A DNA stretch of 64,000 nt from Pararhizobium_B sp963760965. Lineage in GTDB: Bacteria > Pseudomonadota > Alphaproteobacteria > Rhizobiales > Rhizobiaceae. A model generated the notes under the pieces. The model worked only from the letters and a program-made list of their open reading frames with translations, was not told the origin of the DNA and made no database searches. The translations under genes were made by a program, and so were the position numbers. Positions 8,823-17,713 of this stretch are shown one piece after another. Every line of letters begins with the position of its first letter. Within the stretch, counting starts at the first letter, position 1. The stretch is from positions 496,001-560,000 of the forward strand of contig CAVXEW010000006.1 in assembly GCA_963760965.1 (NCBI GenBank), read 5' to 3'.

Positions 8823-9028
8823 CACGCTGCCGCCCTCGCTGCTTTGGAATTATCGTTCGCAGCACAACGATTGGCGGCAAGCCAATCATCGAGGTCTTCG
8901 GTGCGATAGATGACGGAATTTCCGAGCTTGATGAAAACCGGGCCGGTGCCGTAACAGCGTGCCTTGTCGAGGAAAGACTTTGATAGGCCGACGTATTCGG
9001 CGGCCTGTCGTACTCGAACGTTTGTCAT
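8822..9028 (-). CDS. AlpA/excisionase-type helix-turn-helix protein
   Basis: 68 residues from ATG 9,028, chosen because GGAGG stands seven bases upstream (ATGGAGGTTTCTATG). The protein reads VRVRQAAEYVGLSKSFLDKA then GPVFIKLGNSVIYRTEDLDD, the MerR/AlpA/Xis-like fold: helix-turn-helix followed by a hairpin that ends in DLDDWLAANR. Such proteins act as recombination directionality factors or early activators of integrative elements and phage satellites. It sits one gene from the integrase, the usual place. Function inferred from family and context. Confidence 0.75.
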   Translation of the reverse strand: MTNVRVRQAAEYVGLSKSFLDKARCYGTGPVFIKLGNSVIYRTEDLDDWLAANRCAANDNSKAARAAA

Positions 9029-9104
9029 AGAAACCTCCATTGGTTTGGCGTTGCATTCCAAACTTAGGAGTTGTAGGCAGAAATGTCCTTGCGAGAAAAT
9101 GGGA

Positions 9105-9473
9105 TTACCTAACATCCATCGCTTCGAGAACTGCCGTTTCGTAGATGTCCCAAGCGCGCCTGATCGTGCTTTCGGATGCGCTGAACTCGACAGCAAGTTT
9201 CTCGCGCGCGCGCTTGTCGGAAAGGCCTGCGTCTTTCTCCTCTTGGAATCGCTCAGCTATTTCGAGCCATCGCGCCGGAGGCCGTGCCGGTTGTCCTTTC
9301 TCGCGCTCCTGCGGCTCCAACAATTCCGCGACGAAGAAAAGGAAGCCGCGAGACGCAAAGCCTTCACGCAGCAACGCAGTCGTCTCCCGCCGCGCCTGAT
9401 CGTGCCTTCCGTCGAACATCTTAGCGCGCAGATTGGCGGTCTTAACGCAGAAGGTCTTCGGAAGCGGCGCCAT
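9105..9473 (-). CDS. hypothetical protein with terminal HTH-like region
   Basis: 122 residues; its ATG overlaps the TAA of the integrase gene (TAATG), so it is coupled to the integrase. The C-terminus (KLAVEFSASESTIRRAWDIY) looks like a helix-turn-helix of resolvase/HTH type, preceded by a basic helical region (ARWLEIAERFQEEKDAGL). It may be a DNA-binding partner of the integrase or a regulator. Not recognised as a named family. Confidence 0.5.
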   Translation of the reverse strand: MAPLPKTFCVKTANLRAKMFDGRHDQARRETTALLREGFASRGFLFFVAELLEPQEREKGQPARPPARWLEIAERFQEEKDAGLSDKRAREKLAVEFSASESTIRRAWDIYETAVLEAMDVR

Positions 9474-10723
9474 TATTCGCACTCCATAGCGGCGGCGATC
9501 CGATTGGCGATATGATCAGCGGCGCGACGCGCTGCCGAGTCGGCAATCTTTGCGTACCGCTTTGTCGTCGAGGCGTTACTATGCCCGAGCAGGGAACCGA
9601 TCACCGGCAAGCTCCACGCCTCCGCTCCCACACTGGCAAAGCTGTGCCGCAGATCGTGAATGCGAACACCGGTGAGGCCGGCGCGTTTGCAGATGGCGCG
9701 CCATGGTCTCTTTAAGTCGGCACGCGGCTTCTCGGTCTTCGTGCCGGCACTGTCACTGGCGATGACGAACCCGCCGACGCGCGGCAGATTCGCAATAACC
9801 GTTAGAGCGGCAGGTGCGAGAACGACGGCCTTTGCGCCGGTCTTCGAGTCCGGCAGAAAGGCAATGCCGCGTTCCGTGTCGACTTCATCCCACCGCAAAT
9901 TCAAGACTTCCCGCAGGCGCATACCAGTGAGCATCAACAGCCGAATTGCTCCGGTGACGTGCGGCGAGAAAACGGTACGTCGTTTTTCCGGCTTGGGGGC
10001 ATGCTTGGCCATCAAACCAGCGATGTCGACGTCGTAGGGCAGTCCGCTTGTTTCGGCCTCGTGCAAAGCCTCACCGATGCACTTGATTTCTTCGACGCTT
10101 AGAAACCGCTCCCGGCTGCGTTCACTGTTCTTGTCGATCCGCGTGGCCGGATTGAATCCCTCCTTCACATGCCCGTGCTTGATCCCCCATCCATAAGCAG
10201 CGGACAGTATCGCCACAGCGCGATTTGCAGCATATTTGCCGCGCTTGCTGGCGACGGTGTGCATGCGCTGGACTTCGGTGCGGGTGAGGGCGGCCGCCCT
10301 CACGTTTCCGATGTTTGGCGAGATGTGAACCCGCAGGATATCGCGATAATAATCAGCCGACTTGCGTTTGGTCGCGACATGCTCGTCAATGTAGCATTGA
10401 ACCAACCGCGTGACCGTCATGCTTGCGCGCTCGTCGGCGCGGTCTTTCGCCAAGTCCTTGCCAAGAGCCGCATTGGCGATTGCCAACCGTGCCGCGTCGC
10501 GCGCCTCGTTTGCCTTCAACGTCCCAACGCGCCCCAGCTTGACGCGTTTCTTCGATCCGCCCGCCACAGATCGGAACTCTGCAAAAAAGGTACCTACATT
10601 GCCAGGCGTCCGATAGAAGCCAAATCCGGTAAGATCATCATCGAAATAAAATGTGGTGCGGTTAGGTATGGCCAACTCCATGACCTCCGAAACCGTAGTC
10701 GCCGTTATCTTGATCTTGGCCAT
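9473..10723 (-). CDS. int: tyrosine-type site-specific integrase
   Basis: 416 residues, intact. The N-terminal Arm-DNA-binding domain (about 1-95; TFYFDDDLTGFGFYRTPG) is followed by a SAM-like core-binding domain (about 100-205) and the catalytic domain (about 250-400). The tyrosine-recombinase residues are visible: R269 in TGMRLREV, H356 and R359 in HDLRHSF, H381 in LLGHSN, and the nucleophile Y390 in TTKRYAKI. It is transcribed away from the tRNA-Thr fragment at 10,872-10,919, the expected place for an integrase that uses a tRNA 3' end as attachment site. This defines the right boundary of the integrated element. Confidence 0.93.
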   Translation of the reverse strand: MAKIKITATTVSEVMELAIPNRTTFYFDDDLTGFGFYRTPGNVGTFFAEFRSVAGGSKKRVKLGRVGTLKANEARDAARLAIANAALGKDLAKDRADERASMTVTRLVQCYIDEHVATKRKSADYYRDILRVHISPNIGNVRAAALTRTEVQRMHTVASKRGKYAANRAVAILSAAYGWGIKHGHVKEGFNPATRIDKNSERSRERFLSVEEIKCIGEALHEAETSGLPYDVDIAGLMAKHAPKPEKRRTVFSPHVTGAIRLLMLTGMRLREVLNLRWDEVDTERGIAFLPDSKTGAKAVVLAPAALTVIANLPRVGGFVIASDSAGTKTEKPRADLKRPWRAICKRAGLTGVRIHDLRHSFASVGAEAWSLPVIGSLLGHSNASTTKRYAKIADSAARRAADHIANRIAAAMECE

Positions 10724-10871
10724 GCCTCAACTCCCCGTGTAGCCACTATGTAGCCAGCATATGGGACGACATCAGAATATAATCAAGTGGACGGTGGTTA
10801 GATAGTGTTGGAAACAAATGATTTCTGGAGCGTCGTCCAACGCTAGGAATAGCCAGATAACGGGCAGAATA

Positions 10872-10919
10872 TGATTTGTAATCAGGGGGTCGGCGGTTCG
10901 AGTCCGTCCGGGGGCACCA
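10872..10919 (+). other. 3' fragment of tRNA-Thr(TGT): attachment site of the element
   Basis: 48 nt running from the anticodon stem (TGATTTGTAATCA, anticodon TGT) through variable loop and T-arm (GGTTCGAGTCC) to the acceptor 3' strand ending in CCA. No 5' half exists upstream, so this is not a complete tRNA gene. It is the direct-repeat copy left when an element integrates into the 3' part of a tRNA gene. It lies 149 bases from the integrase start. The intact tRNA-Thr gene is predicted at the other end of the element, left of position 1. Confidence 0.85.
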
Positions 10920-10990
10920 CAATTTCAAATGTACATCCCGAAGACATAGGCAGCAGGTCGTACCTGAGTGTCTGGCGCGAAACGAACGGT

Positions 10991-11150
10991 TCATTTTCGA
11001 GCCCTCGCCAGCCGTCGGGTGAGCATGCGGATATGGGCGATGAAGACCCGGGCCTCGGCGGAATTGTCCGCGCGAAGTCCTTGGCCAGCCTGCGGCATCG
11101 GCCCGGCCATGCGAAGGTGCGTTCCAATACCCAGCGGCGGTGCTCATCGG
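10991..11150 (-). pseudogene. remnant of IS5-type transposase (C-terminal end)
   Basis: On the minus strand the end of a DDE transposase is visible: EHRRWVLERTFAWPGRCRRL then AKDF, and, one base shifted, SAEARVFIAHIRMLTRRLAR before TGA at 10,991. RRWV-ERTFAW-RCRRL is the conserved region around the catalytic Glu of IS5-group transposases. Only about 50 codons remain and no inverted repeat or N-terminal part is seen, so it is a relic. It stands between the tRNA fragment and the caspase gene, in the chromosomal flank of the integrated element. Confidence 0.7.
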
Positions 11151-11184
11151 ATGCTTGCCCCGATGCCGCCTTTCCGGGAGGTCT

Positions 11185-12654
11185 TCAGAAGATGCCGCCG
11201 ATGCCGATACCGCCGCTTATGTCGGGGGGCGGGGGTGCAGCGGCGGGACGCTGGCTGCCGCGGGATGAACGGGAGCTCCTGTTCGCGCGCGTCGATCCGC
11301 CGCCGGGAGAACCGGCGTCCGAAGCGAGCGTGGCCGGTGGCTTCCTGACGATCACAGGCTCCTTGCAGACCCGTCCGGAATGCAGGAACAGGTCGCTCAG
11401 CAAACTGAAGCTCGGCTGGTAGTCCGAAGCCTTCTGCTTTGTGTTCCTGTAGTAGCTTTGAAGGGCGCGCACCGAACCTCTTCCCCAGTCGCCGTCGACC
11501 TTGAGCCTATAGCAGCCGAGCCTGCGAAGTTCGGTCTGGACCTTGGCCGCCAGGTCGGCGGCCTTCGCCGCGGAGTCCGTGCCCTGCGATCCAACGATCA
11601 GGGTCTCGAGCCCGGTCGCGACGCTCTGGCGTTCGACCGGCGTGGTCTCGGCCGGCGACAGGCTCGCCATCTCGGCGTCGCCCGGGGCCGCGGCGGAGTT
11701 CGGCGACGAGGGAGTGATCTCCACGGAACGCAGGGTCTGGCCAACGATCAGCACGGCGGTCTGGAGATCGTTCGAGGCCAGTTCGTTCTGCAACTGCTTT
11801 TTCGCCGAGGGATCGGCAAGGATGCGCGAGAGGCTCGCGCTGAGCCTGGCGGGATCCAGCACCTGTTGCTCGGTAAAGTAGAACTGTTCGCGCAGGTTCG
11901 ACTGGTCCCACGGGACCTGTCGCCCGACGGTCATAGCCTCGGTCGCGTTGCGTACGCGGATCATCATGTCGGAAATGCTGAGCCCCGGCACTTCGAGATT
12001 CTTCAGCAGCGCAGTCGTGAAGGGACTGTTGCTGCCGGAGCCGTCGACAGTGACGTTGCCGGGCTGGGTCGCGAAGGCCACGAACATGTTCTCGCCGACC
12101 TCGACCTGGGCGAGGCCTGCGCTGGCCCCGCTGCCCAGCGGGTTGTTGCGGCAGGCATCCAGGAAGATGAAAGTCTGCCTGTCGCGGCTTGCGTAGCGGG
12201 CGATCACGTCATCGAGCTTCACCGCCGCGTCCGTGACTGTCTGGAGGGAGTCCGGATCGGGCGTGTCGACGGGAAGCAGATAGTTCTTGCCCTGCAACTG
12301 TACGCCGTGGCCGGCGTAGAAGATGAGAACCGCGCTCGCTTCCGAAAGCTTCGCGTCCGCATCGCGGAAGATCTTCTCGAAGCCCTCCTTCGTGAGATCG
12401 GTGCCCACCAGCACATCGAAATTCAGGCGCCTGAGGCTCTCGGCAAGGCTCGTCGCGTCGTTCGCGGCATTCGGGAGATGCTCCAGGCGGCTGCTCCGGT
12501 AGTCGGAATTGCCGATGACGATGGCGACCCTGCTGCGCTGGATACCGGAGGGGCTCTCCTGGATCGCGGCCAGCGCCGGCAGGACCGAAAGGCAAAGCAG
12601 GAGAACGGCGCCGGCAAGCCCTTGCAGGATTTCGGGAAATTGAAGACGATCCAT
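11185..12654 (-). CDS. secreted caspase-like (C14) protease with peptidoglycan-binding-like domain
   Basis: 489 residues from ATG 12,654; an ATG eight codons upstream is possible. A signal peptide (AGAVLLLCLSVLPALA) precedes the C14 caspase-like domain (about 40-270): RVAIVIGNSDYR, catalytic H116 in FYAGHG and C168 in FLDACRNNP. A later segment (LAAKVQTELRRLGCYRLKVD, GDWGRGSVRALQSYY) resembles a peptidoglycan-binding repeat, and the tail is Ser/Gly/Pro-rich. It is thus a periplasmic or exported cysteine protease that may associate with the cell wall. It lies 177 bases downstream of clpV in the same orientation and is probably co-transcribed. A second caspase-like gene bounds the other side of the T6SS. 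Confidence 0.8.
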   Translation of the reverse strand: MDRLQFPEILQGLAGAVLLLCLSVLPALAAIQESPSGIQRSRVAIVIGNSDYRSSRLEHLPNAANDATSLAESLRRLNFDVLVGTDLTKEGFEKIFRDADAKLSEASAVLIFYAGHGVQLQGKNYLLPVDTPDPDSLQTVTDAAVKLDDVIARYASRDRQTFIFLDACRNNPLGSGASAGLAQVEVGENMFVAFATQPGNVTVDGSGSNSPFTTALLKNLEVPGLSISDMMIRVRNATEAMTVGRQVPWDQSNLREQFYFTEQQVLDPARLSASLSRILADPSAKKQLQNELASNDLQTAVLIVGQTLRSVEITPSSPNSAAAPGDAEMASLSPAETTPVERQSVATGLETLIVGSQGTDSAAKAADLAAKVQTELRRLGCYRLKVDGDWGRGSVRALQSYYRNTKQKASDYQPSFSLLSDLFLHSGRVCKEPVIVRKPPATLASDAGSPGGGSTRANRSSRSSRGSQRPAAAPPPPDISGGIGIGGIF

Positions 12655-12831
12655 ATCTGCGCGCTCGCTTCGTCTCACGCAAGGTCGACCGGCTGCTGCG
12701 ACGGGAGATGCATCCAGGTCCTCCGAAGTTCGCCGGTGGAAAATCCTACACCTTCATCGCTCGCAAGAACAGGCATTCGCCCGGGTACTCCCGGGCCGGG
12801 CCGCGTGCGCCGCGAGCCGCTCGCGCGGCCA

Positions 12832-15605
12832 TCATTCCAGTGCATAGGTGAAGCCCTCCGGCGACGCGCCCACGGTCACCCGGTTGAGCGGCAAACCGTC
12901 GATCGTGCGGCTGAGCAGGTTGCGACTGAGCTCCGGCAGCAGCGTGTTCGTCAGGATCGCATCGATCATCCGGCCTCCGGACTCGATCTCCGTGCAGCGC
13001 GCCTTGATCAGGTCCATGACTCCCTCTCCGATGACGAGCTCGGCATTGTTCGTCTCGCGCAGGCGCCGGCCGATCTTGGTGAACTGGTGCCGGGTGATCG
13101 CCTCGATCATCGAATCGGAAAGCGGATAGTAGGGGATCGTCACCACGCGTCCGAGGAAGGCCGCGGGGAACACCTTGAGCAGCGCCGGACGCAACGCAGC
13201 GTCGAGCCCCTCGATGCCGGCGCGCGTGCGGCCGCCCTCGGTGCGCTCCATGATCACTTCCGACCCGACATTGGAGGTCAGGAGGATCAGGGTGTTCTTG
13301 AAGTCGATCCGGCGTCCCTCGCTGTCGTCCATGACGCCCTTGTCGAACACCTGGAAGAAGATCTCGTGGACGTCGGGATGCGCCTTCTCGACCTCGTCGA
13401 GCAGGATCACCGAATAGGGCTTGCGGCGGACCGCCTCTGTCAGGATTCCGCCCTTTCCGTAACCTACGTAGCCCGGCGGCGCGCCCTTCAGCGTCGAAAC
13501 GGTGTGTGCCTCCTGGAACTCCGACATGTTGATCGAGATCAGGTTCTGTTCGCCGCCATAAAGCGTCTCGGCGAGCGCCAGCGCCGTCTCCGTCTTGCCG
13601 ACACCGGAGGGGCCGCAGAGGAGGAAGACGCCGACCGGCTTTTCCGGTGCGCCGAGGCCGACGCGGCTCGTCTGCACCCGCCGCGCGATCATCTCCATGG
13701 CATGATCCTGGCCGACGACCCGCTCCGCGAGCGTCGCGGCGAGCCTGAGCGCCTTTTCCGTCTCGCTGGAGAGCATCCGCCCGTCGGGATGCCGGTCCAG
13801 TCCTGGACGACTGCGGCGACCGCATTGCGGTCGACCGAGGGGAGGATCAACGGGGTTTCCCCCTGCGCCTCGGTGAGCGCCCCGTGAGTTCGCGAAGCCT
13901 TGCCAGGTCCGCGTCGCGGCTGGCCGGGTCGCTTCCGGTCATCGGGGCTGCGCCTTCGGGCGCCGCCTCCGCCGGCTCCTCGGTGTCGCGGCTTCCATCC
14001 CCGTCCGCTTCGCCCGCCGGCGTCGCTTCCGGCTGCTCCCGGGCGACGTCGAGCGCGAGGCCTTCGCCACGAAGTCGCGCGCGCAAGCTCCAGGATCTCG
14101 CCGACGAGTTCCTTCTCGCGCTGCCAGCGCGCCTCCGCCGCCTGCTGCAGGCCCTCTGCCTCCGCAATCCCTTCGTCGACGCGTGCCTGCCGTTCCGCGA
14201 CGTCCATGCCGATCGCAGCCTCTCGCCCGATGATGGCGCTTTCCACCTCCAGAGCCTGCTTCCGCCGCAGGATGTCCTCGACTTCGGCCGGCGTCGCGTG
14301 CTGCGAGATCGCCACACGGGCGCAGGCGGTGTCGAGAAGGCTTATGGCCTTGTCCGGCAACTGGCGGGCGGGAATGTACCGGTGCGAAAGGCTGACGGCA
14401 GCTTCTATGGCCTCGTCGAGGATCTGGACCTCGTGGTGCTTTTCGAGAACGCCGGCAACTCCTCGCAGCATCAGCACGGCGGCGGCCTCGGAAGGTTCCT
14501 CGACGCGCACGACCTGAAAGCGCCGGGTCAGCGCCGGATCCTTTTCGATATGCTGCTTGTATTCGGCCCAGGTCGTCGCTGCGATGGTTCGAAGTTCGCC
14601 GCGCGCCAGCGCGGGCTTCAGGAGGTTGGCCGCGTCGCCGGTGCCCGCCGCGCCTCCCGCGCCGATGAGCGTATGCGCCTCGTCGATGAAGAGGATGACT
14701 GGCGTTTCCGAGGACTGGACCTCGTCGATGACCGACTTGAGGCGCTTCTCGAATTCCCCCTTGACGCTGGCGCCGGCCTGCATGAGCCCGACGTCGAGCA
14801 TGTGCAGGCCGATGTCCCGCAGCGGCGGCGGAACGTCGCCCCTGGCGATCCTGAGCGCGAAGCCCTCGACCACCGCCGTCTTGCCGACGCCGGCCTCTCC
14901 CGTCAGGATGGGGTTGTTCTGGCGCCGCCGCATCAGGACGTCGATGATCTGCCTGATTTCCGGATCGCGGCCGACGACGGGATCGATCTTGCCGTCCCGG
15001 GCGCGCTGCGTCAGGTCGGTAGCGTATCTGGCGAGGGCCGAGTCGGCGGCGGAGGCGCGCCGCGGCTTCTCCCCGGCCGGTTCCTCCGCATGGTTCTCCA
15101 GCGAAGCGGAGACGATGTCGTCGAACCGCGCGGCAATGTCGTCGGCGTCCACCTTGTCGAATTCGGCGCTGATCTTCGAGACGAGAGCCTCGAGGGCAGG
15201 GACCTTCAGGCAGGCGAGCAGGACGTGGCCGCTGCGCACCTCGTCGGTGCCGAATTCCAGCGTGGCCAGGCTCCAGGCCTCCTGGATGGCGTGAAAAATG
15301 TGGTCGGAAAACTCCTCGATCGCCGTCGCGCCGCGCGGCAGCCTGTCGAGCGCGCGGGCCATGTCGCCGGCGAGACGGCCGGCCTCGGCGCCGGCCTCAG
15401 CCAGGATCAGCTGCACGTCGCTGCGCTCCGACAGGACCAACTGCTCGATCCAGTGCGCCAGCTCGACATAGGGATTGCCCCTCAGCTTCGCGGAGTCCGC
15501 CGCCGCCTTGAACGTGCGAAGACAGGTCGGATCGAGCTTCCCGACCAGTTCCTTCCTCTTGAAACTCTGCTTGGACTTGCGCTGGTGAATGCTGCCTGAC
15601 TGCAT
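12832..15605 (-). CDS. clpV: T6SS AAA+ ATPase ClpV/TssH (three apparent frameshifts)
   Basis: Disassembles contracted TssB/TssC sheaths for reuse. The N-terminal Clp domain (about 1-170) is followed by AAA-1 with Walker A GEAGVGKT at about 236-243 and VILFIDEAH, then a linker coiled coil (DVAERQARVDEGIAEAEGLQ). AAA-2 lies in another frame, with GPSGVGKTETALALAETLYG and SVILLDEVEKAHPD, ending FTYALE at 12,832. Frames switch at about 14,090, 13,870 and 13,790; the joined product of about 920 residues has full family length. It is divergent from tssA across a 396-bp intergenic region. TssC is its sheath partner. Confidence 0.9.
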
Positions 15606-16001
15606 CGGAATAGTCCCGTCTCAGCCCGTCGTCACAAGCAAAATGCCATAAAAAACCGCGCCGCACAAAGTGGCGGCCCGATCTTCGCGCGAACAGGCGT
15701 TCCCACATGAATTTTTACCAAAGGGTACAAATTCATGAACTGAAATATCGACAAGAATTTACTAATTTAAGTGCAGATGTACCTGTAGAAGTTGGAAAGC
15801 CGAGTAAAATCAATTGATAAAGCATGGGATTTGCCCGTCGAAGCCGGAGTGTCGAGAAATTTCCGACCACCATGGACAGAAACGACGTCAGGTTGAAATA
15901 CCGTTATTATGGGCTGTTTCGGCGGCTCCGGATTTGTGCTAGAAACAGCCGGCAAGCAAGAGGTGGTGACGTAGTATCAATCCTATCTCGGGGGAGATTG
16001 T
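15606..16001. promoter_or_regulatory. divergent clpV/tssA intergenic promoter region
   Basis: 396 bp without a gene and clearly AT-richer than its surroundings, between the divergent clpV and tssA. A 9-bp inverted repeat, GGCTGTTTC at 15,912-15,920 and GAAACAGCC at 15,942-15,950, is spaced 30 bp centre to centre (three helical turns), about 50-90 bp before tssA; it looks like a regulator-binding site. GGGGGAGA just upstream of GTG 16,002 is the tssA ribosome site. I see no convincing sigma-54 promoter. Confidence 0.55.
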
Positions 16002-17156
16002 GTGATTGATTTTGACCGCTGGCTCAGTCCGTTGGACGGAGACAATCCTTCGGGACAGGATTTGCGCAACGATGTGCGCTTCCATGAGCTCGAGCGGTTG
16101 GCCGAACCGCAAGTGGACGTCAGCTATGACGACCACAACCGGCCGTCCAGCGAAGAGCTGGTTCCAGTCGACTGGCGGAAGGTTCTCGCCAAGGCCGAAG
16201 AGGTCGGTGCCGCCGGGCGCGATCTGCGCCTTCTCGTCATCGTGGTGCGAGCACTGGCGGGCGAAGAAGGCTTCGCCGGGCTCGCCCAGGGCCTGGAACT
16301 GATCGCGCGCACCCTGTCTCAATACTGGGACACGATGCATCCCGCACTCAGGCAGGGCGCCACCGGCAGCGAGGCCGCCTTACGCCGGATGAACGCGCTC
16401 GTCGACCTTCAGAATGGCAGGGACGGTCTGCTTCGCGATCTGCGCGAGCGGGTGTGGTTGACCGTGCCTCCCGTCGGACCGGTGCGCGGCACCGACCTCG
16501 AGAAAGCATCCCTCGACGACACTGCGGCCTTGCGGGAAGCCCCCGGCCTCGGCGCCGCCGAGGCGGAAAGGCTCAAGACGGAGCACGGCAAGCTGATCGA
16601 CCGGGTGAGGGCCGCCTGCGCGGAATTCGCGAGGTCGTCTCCGGAACGGATGTCCGGCACCATCGCCGACGTCGAGGCCGCGATTGCGGCGCTCGATGCG
16701 GTAGACGCGGCCGTCCGGCAGCACCTTCCGCAGGCGGCGGCGAGCGCGCCGGATCTGCGCACCTTCCTTGAGCGGGTGCGTTCGGCATTGACGCGAGGAA
16801 CGGCCCTGTCGGCCGCCGGTTCGGTGCCGGCGGCGGCCAATGGCGCGGCGGACGAGGCGCCGCGGATCACCGAGGAGCCTGCACGGCCGCGGCCGAACGG
16901 CCCCGACGGCGCCGCAGCGGTGCTGCCGACCCGCATCGGCTCGCGGGACGACGTCGTGAAGTGCCTGGACCTCGTCATCGGGTTCTATGATCGCGAGGAG
17001 CCGTCGAGCCCGATCCCTCATCTCGCCCGTCGCATTCGGCGGATGGTTCCCATGGATTTCATCGAGCTCATGGAGGACCTGGCGCCGGCCGGCCTCAAGG
17101 AATTCCGCCTGCTGGCGGGTTCCGCGGAAATGAAGAAGACAGCCCAGAAGGAATGA
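16002..17156 (+). CDS. tssA: T6SS baseplate/sheath-capping protein TssA
   Basis: 384 residues, intact, starting GTG with a strong GGGGGAGA site. The ImpA_N domain is clear at the N-terminus (FDRWLSPLDGDNPSGQDLRN, VDWRKVLAKAEEVGAAGRD, LSQYWDTMHP). The C-terminus is short (IPHLARRIRRMVPMDFIELM), as in the TssA forms that act at the baseplate. TssA helps start sheath/tube polymerisation. It is the first gene of the plus-strand operon; tssB follows after 12 bases. Confidence 0.93.
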   Translation: MIDFDRWLSPLDGDNPSGQDLRNDVRFHELERLAEPQVDVSYDDHNRPSSEELVPVDWRKVLAKAEEVGAAGRDLRLLVIVVRALAGEEGFAGLAQGLELIARTLSQYWDTMHPALRQGATGSEAALRRMNALVDLQNGRDGLLRDLRERVWLTVPPVGPVRGTDLEKASLDDTAALREAPGLGAAEAERLKTEHGKLIDRVRAACAEFARSSPERMSGTIADVEAAIAALDAVDAAVRQHLPQAAASAPDLRTFLERVRSALTRGTALSAAGSVPAAANGAADEAPRITEEPARPRPNGPDGAAAVLPTRIGSRDDVVKCLDLVIGFYDREEPSSPIPHLARRIRRMVPMDFIELMEDLAPAGLKEFRLLAGSAEMKKTAQKE

Positions 17157-17168
17157 GAGGGAACATTC

Positions 17169-17709
17169 ATGCCAGCGGAAAGCAAAGCCAAGACCATCGA
17201 GCGAAACAGGTCGCCGCGCGTCCAGATCGCCTATGACGTCGAAACCTACGGGAGCCCGACCACGATCGAACTGCCTTTCGTCATGGGTGTCATGGCCGAT
17301 CTCGCCGGCGCCTCCGAGACGAAGGAAGCCGCGAAGACGGTGCAGGACCGCTCCTTCGTGGAGGTCGACGCCCAGCGGTTTCCGCGGTTCATGGAAGCCC
17401 TCGGCCCGAGGGTGAAGGCGCGCGTGAAGAACACGCTGCCCCAGCCGGAAGGCGAGGAGCGGGACGAGGAACTCGCCCTCGACCTGACGTTCTCGGGAAT
17501 GGCCGATTTCGCGCCGGACCGCGATCGCCGAACAGGTGCCGCAACTCGCCGAGATACTCAAGATGCGACGCCAGCTCGAGGAGCTCCTGGGTTTCATGGA
17601 CGGCCGCGTCAACGCCGAGAAGCGTATCGCGCAATTGCTCAACAACGAGCCGCTTCTGGCCCAGATCGCCTCCCAGGCGGTGAGCGAGGCGGACAAGGTC
17701 GAGGAATAG
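17169..17709 (+). CDS. tssB: T6SS contractile sheath small subunit TssB (one frameshift)
   Basis: Starts MPAESKAKTIERNRSPRVQI with the typical TssB continuation YDVETYGSPTTIELPFVMGV and TVQDRSFVEVDAQRF. At about 17,519 one extra C (GGACCGCG for GGACGCG) shifts the frame; correcting it gives FAPDAIAEQVPQLAEIL, LEELLGFMDGRVNAEKR and a TAG at 17,709. The span of 541 bases is one more than a multiple of three, matching a single inserted base. About 179 residues, normal. It forms the sheath with TssC, which starts four bases downstream. Confidence 0.93.
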
Positions 17710-17713
17710 GAAC

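Noticed and set aside
10872..10919. Complete tRNA-Thr gene
   Set aside because: No acceptor 5' strand or D-arm is present upstream of the anticodon stem; only the 3' 48 nt exist.
10746..11147. Minus-strand frame containing a PPDGLEPPTP-like peptide near the tRNA fragment
   Set aside because: This peptide is the well-known false translation of the tRNA T-arm and acceptor end. It is not a protein, although part of the same stretch is a transposase relic in another sense.
11380..15599. Long plus-strand open frames opposite the caspase and clpV genes (835 and 571 codons)
   Set aside because: They are antisense to clearly conserved proteins; in GC-rich DNA the opposite strand stays open. Their sequences are Arg/His/Gly-rich without domain patterns.
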